From an uncultured Sulfurovum sp. (GTDB taxonomy: Bacteria; Campylobacterota; Campylobacteria; Campylobacterales; Sulfurovaceae), in the NCBI GenBank assembly GCA_902727905.1, contig CACVAR010000197.1:1-5679 (forward strand): a stretch of DNA of 5,679 bases, read 5' to 3'. The position numbers and the translations under genes are program-made. The first letter of the stretch is position 1; each line of letters starts with the position of its first letter. This document shows positions 1-5,216 of the stretch, piece by piece. The notes beneath the pieces are model-generated. The model saw only the letters and a program-made list of their open reading frames with translations. It had not been told where the DNA came from and ran no database searches.

Positions 1-583
1 CAATCTCAGGTGCTAAGATAGCATCGATATACTCCATAATCTCTAAACTTTTATCAGACTCATCATTAACTTTAGGCGTTAAACGTGCTGAAATCATCGT
101 TGTTGTTCCATCTTTAGAGATGAATGAGTCAACGACTAAAGGATCACTCGTGGCTATTGCTTTGCGTTCGGCTAAATACTCAGCTGTAGCTCCCTTAATA
201 TCTTTAATAAAATCTTCAACAATAATATCATCAGGATCTTCAACCCCAGCATGTACGTATTGATAATTAGTTAATGAATCTACCCGTGCAATATATTTAG
301 TCTTCCACAAGGCTTCCGTAATATTATCAATACTCTGTAGTGCTTTTTTAGTGAAAATCCCCTCTTCATCTTTAAAAACAATGACCACACCATCATCATT
401 ACCAAATGTCTTTCGAAACTTATCATAATCGGTTAAGGTTTTAGAGTCTTCTCCAAACCAAATACGATAGCTTCCATCCATCTCAACATGCTTAAGGTTT
501 GAAGCTAATGCCAATATAATTAACGGCACACCAATCACAATAAACCAGCGAAACCTTTGTAAAAACTTTACATAATTTTTCAT
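1..583 (-). CDS. RND/MMPL-family exporter, N-terminal part (runs off window)
   Basis: This is the first 194 codons of an inner-membrane RND-superfamily exporter of the MMPL type; the rest lies beyond base 1. It begins with ATG at 583, preceded by a strong GGAGGA ribosome site 7 nt upstream. Seen in the translation: a short cytoplasmic basic start (MKNYVKFLQRFRW), one membrane helix at about residues 13-29 (FIVIGVPLIILALASNL), then a periplasmic porter domain. Family-like stretches there are YRIWFGEDSKTLTDYDKFRKTFG (split as residues 39-50 and 51-61), VVIVFKDEEGIFT (66-78) and a TMISARLTP strand (162-170). Such pumps use the proton gradient to export lipids or hydrophobic compounds. It is the last visible gene of the operon, 17 nt behind the beta-barrel gene, and probably works with that barrel and the LolA-like protein. 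No membrane-fusion protein gene is visible. The substrate cannot be told from this fragment. Confidence 0.88.
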   Translation of the reverse strand, partial: MKNYVKFLQRFRWFIVIGVPLIILALASNLKHVEMDGSYRIWFGEDSKTLTDYDKFRKTFGNDDGVVIVFKDEEGIFTKKALQSIDNITEALWKTKYIARVDSLTNYQYVHAGVEDPDDIIVEDFIKDIKGATAEYLAERKAIATSDPLVVDSFISKDGTTTMISARLTPKVNDESDKSLEIMEYIDAILAPEI

Positions 584-590
584 TTTATTT

Positions 591-597
591 TCCTCCT
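591..597 (-). promoter_or_regulatory. Strong ribosome binding site of the RND exporter gene
   Basis: The minus strand reads AGGAGGA, then 7 nt, then ATG at 583. This is the best Shine-Dalgarno site in the window and fixes the exporter start. It lies entirely within the 17-nt gap after the stop of the preceding barrel gene, so the pump can be translated efficiently without coupling to that gene. Confidence 0.8.
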
Positions 598-600
598 ATT

Positions 601-1776
601 TTAAAAATAATATCCCAATTCAAGTTGAACTGAATCTAGTTCTTTAAACACCGAACTGCTCTTCGGCTCCAAATGTTGATAGGAAACTCCTACTTTATAC
701 TTCTCAAAAAGTCGTGTGTTATATTCAACAAACAGTAGCTTTTCATGGTTGTCTTGATCTAAAGAGATACCCCCTAAAACATCTGAGTCAGCACTATCAT
801 TTACTGTAAGTCTAAAGCCTAGCGTTAAATCATCTTGAAACAGGTTTCCAAAATCTTTAGCCCCTAACTTAGAGCTATCACTATCGTCATACTTATAGTA
901 CTCAGCCAAAACACCTAAGTCAGACTTACCCCATACACCATAAAAAGTATGCTCTAACCCAGCAGAGTATTGAGCATAATCAGAAACTTTTAACTCATCG
1001 GATTTTGTATAAGCCAACTCTGTTTTATAAATGGTCTCACCTGAAACCAATGTGGCGTACCCCATAACCTTGTCTACCAAATAAGCATTTTGATGAAGTG
1101 AAGTACCTAAAGGAGCTAAGTATCGTTGTTCATCATAACCATTTTGATAAATCACAGCATAATCAAACTGTGTCTCTTCGGCTGAACCTGCATATTTCAA
1201 ATATACTGTTGCTCTGTTTTTACTTTTCTGTGTTTGTAATTTGTCATCATAATTAGATGGTAAAAAGTTATTGACCGACTCAGTACCTTGAACACGTTGA
1301 CGCTCTTGACCTACTTTTGCTATCAATGCTAAATCAGAATTATCAAAATAGTGTGTATAAGCAATGTTATTCGCCCCTATCTTTGCATCATAATCAAAAG
1401 GATTATCACGCCAATCTTTTGTGTTAAAAGCATCGGTATGATTATAAAACTCCATAGCACCCCAAAAACGCGTACTTCGCCCCACAAGTAAATCAGAGTT
1501 CTCAAACTCATGTTTGTAGTACAGGTCATTTACATCTATATAACGTCTGTTTTTATCATCTTTATCAACTATAGACTCTGCATTCAATACCATTTGACCA
1601 TTAGCTGTTTTCTGTTTAAGCTCTAGCTCCAAACGTAAAGCATGTTGGCTATCTCTTTTTCCTGCTATATCATGGTCTATATAACTGCTTTCAAAACCTA
1701 TATTGCCTTTATATTCTAGTCCATCAGCAAAAAGGAAAGTACACAGTAAAGAAGATAAGCTTATTATATTTTTCAT
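601..1776 (-). CDS. Outer-membrane beta-barrel protein (DUF1302-like)
   Basis: A 391-residue predicted outer-membrane beta-barrel. Seen: a Sec signal peptide (MKNIISLSSLLCTFLFA, probable cleavage after A17), then alternating polar/hydrophobic strands rich in Tyr, Asp and Gly throughout. It ends in the LELGYYF strand with a C-terminal Phe, the usual BAM recognition signal. Residues 97-120 (LLVGRSTRFWG, then EFYNHTDAFNTKD) resemble the R-x-x-WG...D...N/P-x-D block of DUF1302-type barrels that often accompany RND/MMPL exporters. This family link is from memory of the pattern, not a search. The ATG at 1776 lies 1 nt after the TAA of the LolA-like gene (TAAAATG) and has no convincing ribosome site, so it is probably translated by coupling. 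It is likely the outer-membrane receiver or exit partner of the pump encoded next. A general porin is the main alternative. Confidence 0.82.
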   Translation of the reverse strand: MKNIISLSSLLCTFLFADGLEYKGNIGFESSYIDHDIAGKRDSQHALRLELELKQKTANGQMVLNAESIVDKDDKNRRYIDVNDLYYKHEFENSDLLVGRSTRFWGAMEFYNHTDAFNTKDWRDNPFDYDAKIGANNIAYTHYFDNSDLALIAKVGQERQRVQGTESVNNFLPSNYDDKLQTQKSKNRATVYLKYAGSAEETQFDYAVIYQNGYDEQRYLAPLGTSLHQNAYLVDKVMGYATLVSGETIYKTELAYTKSDELKVSDYAQYSAGLEHTFYGVWGKSDLGVLAEYYKYDDSDSSKLGAKDFGNLFQDDLTLGFRLTVNDSADSDVLGGISLDQDNHEKLLFVEYNTRLFEKYKVGVSYQHLEPKSSSVFKELDSVQLELGYYF

Positions 1777-1777
1777 T

Positions 1778-2530
1778 TTACTGTTTCAACACACGTTTAT
1801 TAAATTCCTTAGCCGTCAACCCTACTTTAAGCTTCTCTTCTTTCCAAGTAAGCTCTGTACTTTTATCATTTTGATGATTTCTCATAACTATCTTCCCCAC
1901 TCTCCAGATACCTTCTATCTGCTTATAGTCAGAGAAAACAGCCGTTTTAAGCAGTTCAGATTTACGGTCATAGTACTCAACTTGTTTCAAAAGAAATTTA
2001 TCTTTACTTACCCAAGAAACTTGTTTGGTATAACCTGAATTTTTGTCTTTTGGAATTCGCTCACCTTTGTAACATGCTTCACCATCTAACTCAACCTCTT
2101 CTACTTTGTCACCATAAGTAAATTTGTTATAGTTTTGATTTCCTATGTCTTCATACGAAAACTCCGACCCCATAAATGAACCCGATTTATTTGAAGAAGC
2201 AATACGTTTTACACGCTTTAATGCTGGCAGATACAACCATTGGTCATCATCTCTCTCTACATGTTCATGTGTTAAAGTCTTGGTTCCTTTTACATCAGCA
2301 GGGGTTAAAAAAGTAGAAATACTTTTGTCACCATTGTCACCTTCAAGCGTCTTCATCTCAAGTTGTCTTGTACTTTTTTGACCTGAAGCATTAATCAAAA
2401 CCATCTCTGTTTTAGCAATAGAGCTTCCAAAACCATCAGTTACTTTATCTGATTTTTCGGCTATCTCCATATTGGTTAGAGCCATTAGGCTTGTAGCTGT
2501 CATTAGTGTTGTTAGTAATATTTTTGTCAT
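1778..2530 (-). CDS. Periplasmic LolA-like 'outer membrane lipoprotein-sorting' protein
   Basis: A 250-residue exported protein of the LolA/LolB-fold family annotated as outer membrane lipoprotein-sorting protein (PF17131-like). Seen: a signal peptide (MTKILLTTLMTATSLMA, cleavage near residue 17) with no lipobox Cys, so it is probably soluble in the periplasm. The diagnostic block lies at residues 97-129: QWLYLPALKRVKRIAS followed by SGSFMGSEFSYEDI. After it comes a strand-rich second half with VSWVSKDKFLLKQVEYYDR (172-190) and IEGIWRVGKIVMRN (205-218). The length suits the family. These proteins have a hydrophobic cavity and sit beside MMPL exporters, also in aryl-polyene-type clusters, where they are thought to carry lipid-like cargo across the periplasm. 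This is not housekeeping LolA: it has the paralogue's YLPALKRVKRI block and exporter neighbours. The ATG at 2530 is preceded by AGGAAAG. The true substrate is unknown. Confidence 0.88.
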   Translation of the reverse strand: MTKILLTTLMTATSLMALTNMEIAEKSDKVTDGFGSSIAKTEMVLINASGQKSTRQLEMKTLEGDNGDKSISTFLTPADVKGTKTLTHEHVERDDDQWLYLPALKRVKRIASSNKSGSFMGSEFSYEDIGNQNYNKFTYGDKVEEVELDGEACYKGERIPKDKNSGYTKQVSWVSKDKFLLKQVEYYDRKSELLKTAVFSDYKQIEGIWRVGKIVMRNHQNDKSTELTWKEEKLKVGLTAKEFNKRVLKQ

Positions 2531-2564
2531 AATTTCTCTTTCCTATAATTTAAACGTTTGAAAC

Positions 2565-2618
2565 TGTAGGTTCGATTTTATCGAACACTATTTGACATTC
2601 GATAAAATCGAACCTACA
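2565..2618. repeat. Perfect 21-bp inverted repeat: two head-to-head REP-like units
   Basis: Arms at 2565-2585 and 2598-2618 are perfect reverse complements separated by 12 nt. Each arm starts, read inward, with TGTAGG and then holds its own small hairpin TTCGAT-TTT-ATCGAA; the left copy extends to GTTCGAT-TTT-ATCGAAC. A GTAG tetranucleotide followed by a short hairpin, arranged as an inverted pair, matches the architecture of REP sequences in BIME elements that are mobilised by RAYT (Y1) transposases. It fills the spacer between the regulator gene and the LolA-like gene. No T-tract follows on the minus strand, so it is not a canonical intrinsic terminator, but in the operon transcript it could stabilise or attenuate mRNA. 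The alternative is a double operator, since each TTCGAT-N3-ATCGAA is a 15-bp palindrome. The repeat itself is certain; its class is inference. Confidence 0.85.
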
Positions 2619-2639
2619 AGTCACATTTGTTTTGATATG

Positions 2640-2921
2640 TCAATTTTCTTCTATAAATCGTTTTAAATCTTCTATATAAGAAGAAAAAGCTTGTTTGCCT
2701 TTTGAGCTAATATGAACAATCGTTTTAGGTCGTTTCCCTACAAATATCTTCTCTATTAGAACATATTCTTCTTTCTCTAACTTTGAAAGATGACTAGAAA
2801 GGTTTCCATCGGTCACAGAAAGGGCTTCTTTCAGTGCTTTAAAGGGTAGCTCATCATTTGCAATTAACAGTGAAAGCAGTTTTGAACGCACAGGTTGGTG
2901 CAATAGTGGATCAAACACCAC
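2640..2921 (-). CDS. Small winged-helix transcriptional regulator (ArsR/MarR-like, HTH_34 type)
   Basis: A 93-residue single-domain DNA-binding protein of the winged-helix group that includes PF13601 (HTH_34). Seen: FDPLLHQPVRSKLLSLL (3-19, helix 1), LPFKALKEAL (25-34, helix 2), VTDGNLSSHLSKLEKEEY (36-53, recognition helix with the typical T-x-G-N-L-S-x-H-L pattern), a basic wing VLIEKIFVGKRPKTIVHIS (54-72) and a C-terminal dimerisation helix (73-92). There is no ligand domain and no metal-binding Cys/His set. The start is GTG at 2921 (a second GTG follows at 2918); an in-frame TAG lies two codons upstream, so no longer form exists. It overlaps the membrane-protein gene by 11 bp, giving translational coupling. 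It probably controls this operon and the transport genes, with the membrane protein as sensor or antagonist. A candidate operator lies upstream of the pair at 3578-3614. It may repress or activate. Confidence 0.88.
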   Translation of the reverse strand: MVFDPLLHQPVRSKLLSLLIANDELPFKALKEALSVTDGNLSSHLSKLEKEEYVLIEKIFVGKRPKTIVHISSKGKQAFSSYIEDLKRFIEEN

Positions 2922-3552
2922 ACCCTACTTTAGTCTCATTCTCTTGCTTTCTTTGATGATAAGCAATGGAAGTTGGTACAACAGCTAAACCAAATATGAC
3001 TGTGGCTTGTACCATGGTGTAATAAAGTGAATCATACCCAAGCAGTAACTCAAAGTAGACACCTATAGCCAAAAGTACTAAAGCAGCTATCATGTTAAAT
3101 TGTGCCATTTTAGAAAAACGTTGAATATTCAGAACAAATCCTATGGAAAAGTAGCCTAATGAAATAATAAATAACCAAGAAATCAACCCTAAACTATAGA
3201 GTTTATAAGAAGCAAATACACTACTCATCAAAATCAAAAAGAGTGACATCATCAAAAAAGTCATCATAATAAAACGTTGTCTTTTCGTACAGTCATCAAT
3301 ATCATAACTCTCATTGACTTTTTTAGTTAAAGAACCCTCAACCATAAAACCAATGCTAATTAATACAAACATCATCACCGACCCAAAGAGAATACTATAT
3401 TCATAAGCACTCACCATACTCAAACTCAACACAACAGCTATGATTGACCAAACATGACAAGCACTGTAGTTGTAAGGGAAGAAAGCTTCTTTGTCCACCA
3501 AATGGCTCTTTATCTCTGATATCTGCTGTAAAACCTCATCTTTTTCACTCAT
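2911..3552 (-). CDS. Six-helix integral membrane protein paired with the regulator
   Basis: A 213-residue inner-membrane protein with no family that I recognise. Seen: a charged N-terminal cytoplasmic helix (MSEKDEVLQQISEIKSHLVD), then six hydrophobic segments at about residues 34-52, 54-72, 94-115, 118-142, 152-172 and 178-198. A charged loop (about 74-93, with KKVNESYDIDDCTKRQR) separates helices 2 and 3, and a short polar tail (HQRKQENETK) ends the protein. No catalytic motif is visible. The start is ATG at 3552 with AAGGAAAA 6 nt upstream. It overlaps the regulator gene by 11 bp, so the two are made together. Similar two-gene units, a small winged-helix regulator plus a polytopic membrane protein, are common. 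The inferred role is a membrane sensor or sequestering partner that couples envelope state to the regulator. Transport by the protein itself cannot be excluded. Confidence 0.75.
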   Translation of the reverse strand: MSEKDEVLQQISEIKSHLVDKEAFFPYNYSACHVWSIIAVVLSLSMVSAYEYSILFGSVMMFVLISIGFMVEGSLTKKVNESYDIDDCTKRQRFIMMTFLMMSLFLILMSSVFASYKLYSLGLISWLFIISLGYFSIGFVLNIQRFSKMAQFNMIAALVLLAIGVYFELLLGYDSLYYTMVQATVIFGLAVVPTSIAYHQRKQENETKVGCGV

Positions 3553-3577
3553 TATTTTCCTTTTTATTCTTTTTTGA

Positions 3578-3614
3578 AAAGTACTTTGTTTTGCAAAGTA
3601 TATATGAAAAAGTA
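3578..3614 (-). promoter_or_regulatory. Candidate promoter/operator of the regulator operon
   Basis: The 128-bp gap upstream of the ATG at 3552 holds a perfect inverted repeat TACTTTG-TTTTG-CAAAGTA (3582-3600). A 10-bp palindrome AAAGTACTTT (3578-3587) overlaps it. AAAGTA occurs three times on the plus strand (3578, 3595, 3609), plus once inverted. On the minus strand the repeat overlaps TATACT (3597-3602), a plausible -10 box about 45 nt before the start codon; no clear -35 box is seen, which is usual in Campylobacterota. The position suits autoregulation by the winged-helix protein encoded second in the operon. The repeats are seen; promoter activity and the binding protein are inferred. 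Confidence 0.5.
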
Positions 3615-3680
3615 TTTATTTTTGCTAAATTTTGAATTTATTCAGCTACAAACCACTCACTATACATGAGATAAAAACCA

Positions 3681-5048
3681 TTAGTTGTATAATAAATAGT
3701 TCTTAATAGAGTCTTCTAAGCTTACAACTGTCTCCTTATAAGTAGATATTTCAGTCCCAGCTTCTACAGTATAGAACTTATTATTTTTGACATATAAAGC
3801 TTGACCATGATTAATTGTACTAAACACAAAATAGTCGGTAATATTACTCATACCTCCATCATACATTTTAAAAAGTTTTGATAACTTTGTATTTTGTGTT
3901 AATTGAGCTGTAAAATTATTTTTAACGACTTTATTATCTGCAAATTTTTCATAAGCATATACCCCTAAACTACTTAAAATTTCAAGAGCCATCTCTCTTA
4001 TTAAATCATCATTTTCTTGACATTCTACCAAATCTATTAAAGCATCTATTGCTTCTCGGTTATCTTGACTTTCTTCCACCAATAAAAATGATATACACCC
4101 TTTTATGACCTTATCTGTTGTATCCATATAAAATATATCTTTCAGTTGTTCAAACAGTTTAATATCAATATTTTTTAAATTAGGTAAAGCTAATAATAAA
4201 TCTTTTTTACTTTCAATATCAATATTTTGATTTTTAATTATCAATATAATTAACTGATTCAAGTTTGATTGAGGAGCTTCAAGTGTTCCTAAAGCTTCAG
4301 CTAATTGATGCAATAAAAGATAGTCATCATCATTTTGTAACAAATCACTTTCAAACATCTTTATAATATTTTCTTCTATCTTAGGAGTAAAAACAATCTC
4401 ATCTTTTAATACTATCGCTATAGCAGCTTTCACTATAAAGTGTGTATCTCGCTTATGTAATTTGAACAAAAGAGCATCTTTCAATTTAGTATTTCCCTCA
4501 ACCTCTAAATAAGATATAAAATGCACTAAATTCTTAAACGATATGTAGTCGTTTTCTAAAATCAACATTAATTGTTCTAAAGTTCCAAACCTTACAATAA
4601 GTCTTAAAATAATCTCAACTATTTCCTCTTCAAGTTTTCGATTATTGATGAGTTCAAATAACCTATTTAAAACATCAATGTTTGTTTCCCATTTGCTTTC
4701 AAATGCATAAACAATTGATACTCGTAACTCTTTTTCAAGAGAATTATCTCCAATAAGTTCTAAAAATAAATCTACAGTCTTAACATCATCTTGTTCAATG
4801 TTATCTAATATACTTACAAACTCTCTTCTATCTCGAATATCTATACTTTTGTCATAAATAGCTTTGATAAGATAGTTCAACATCTTATTAGACCCACTAC
4901 CTATAGTAAAAACTGTTAATGCAATACAAGCTAAAGTTTTTGTATCAATATCATCATGTTCGATTTTACTTTCTAAAATATTAATGAACTCTTTTCTTTC
5001 AGATACTGCCTTAGCAAGTATTTGGGCAATATATATTTTTATCTCCAC
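3681..5048 (-). CDS. HEAT-like helical-repeat protein of unknown function, probably 5'-truncated
   Basis: A 455-codon frame from a GTG at 5048, rich in Leu, Ile, Lys, Asp and Glu, with no signal peptide or membrane helix. The body (about 1-395) is alternating amphipathic helices with the HEAT/ARM-like pattern of an Asp-Pro/Asp-x-x turn followed by R/K-x-x-A/V. Examples are IDIRDRREFVSILDNI (69-84), SLEKELRVSIVYAFESK (103-119), THFIVKAAIAIVLKDE (202-217) and DDLIREMALEILSSLG (347-362). The last 60 residues (396-455) look like a separate strand-containing domain (YFVFSTINHGQALYVKNNKFYTV, seen as 406-415 and 416-428). The GTG has no good ribosome site, and helical-repeat sequence continues in frame upstream to about 5216 with no start codon, so the real gene was longer and was probably cut by the adjacent IS630 element. 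HEAT scaffolds usually mediate protein contacts; the partner is unknown. The coding region is visibly more AT-rich than the transport operon. Confidence 0.7.
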   Translation of the reverse strand: MEIKIYIAQILAKAVSERKEFINILESKIEHDDIDTKTLACIALTVFTIGSGSNKMLNYLIKAIYDKSIDIRDRREFVSILDNIEQDDVKTVDLFLELIGDNSLEKELRVSIVYAFESKWETNIDVLNRLFELINNRKLEEEIVEIILRLIVRFGTLEQLMLILENDYISFKNLVHFISYLEVEGNTKLKDALLFKLHKRDTHFIVKAAIAIVLKDEIVFTPKIEENIIKMFESDLLQNDDDYLLLHQLAEALGTLEAPQSNLNQLIILIIKNQNIDIESKKDLLLALPNLKNIDIKLFEQLKDIFYMDTTDKVIKGCISFLLVEESQDNREAIDALIDLVECQENDDLIREMALEILSSLGVYAYEKFADNKVVKNNFTAQLTQNTKLSKLFKMYDGGMSNITDYFVFSTINHGQALYVKNNKFYTVEAGTEISTYKETVVSLEDSIKNYLLYN

Positions 5049-5216
5049 AGAAATATTCTTATCACATAAATACCCAATTAAACTCTCTATTTTTTGCTTA
5101 TTTAAACTGCTTATATTACGTATAAGTATACGCTTCTCTAAACTACCTGTATATTCATCTAAAACTAGTGAAATAACTCTGTCTACAAAATATGTTTTCT
5201 CAGAAGTAAGTAGTAG
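5049..5216 (-). pseudogene. Start-less upstream remnant of the HEAT-repeat gene
   Basis: These 56 codons are open and in frame with the HEAT-repeat gene and end at a TAG (5217-5219) that probably belongs to the insertion sequence. They contain no ATG, GTG or TTG. The translation has the same character as the rest (for example TYFVDRVISLVLDEYTGSLE, then KRILIRNISSLNKQKIESLI), so it reads as genuine coding sequence that lost its 5' end, not as an untranslated leader. Translation from the GTG at 5048 would give a shortened protein, if any is made. Confidence 0.65.

Noticed and set aside
1703..2038. Plus-strand open frame opposite the barrel and LolA-like genes
   Set aside because: It is antisense to two well-supported genes, its translation is low-complexity Phe/Leu/Ser-rich, and it has no family resemblance: a shadow frame.
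2145..2381. Plus-strand open frame opposite the LolA-like gene
   Set aside because: It lies wholly inside a confident coding region on the other strand, with no ribosome site or recognisable product.
2552..2559. AAACGTTT palindrome as a separate operator for the LolA-like gene
   Set aside because: An 8-bp palindrome in AT-rich DNA is expected by chance; it has no second copy nearby and no promoter is clear around it.
2565..2618. Intrinsic terminator ending the regulator operon
   Set aside because: The hairpin is strong but is followed on the minus strand by GTTTCAAACG, not a T-tract, and the stem is not GC-rich at its base.
3444..3635. Plus-strand open frame across the membrane-protein start
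   Set aside because: It is antisense to the N-terminal region and promoter of the membrane-protein gene; the Phe/Lys-rich translation reflects AT-rich sequence.
3655..3675. CTCA...TGAG stem as terminator of the HEAT gene
   Set aside because: Only 4 bp can pair and no T-run follows in the right place.
4958..4968. GTTCGATTTTA, identical to part of the REP-like unit
   Set aside because: It lies inside the HEAT coding frame without the GTAG tag or the second hairpin arm; an 11-base AT-rich match is likely chance.
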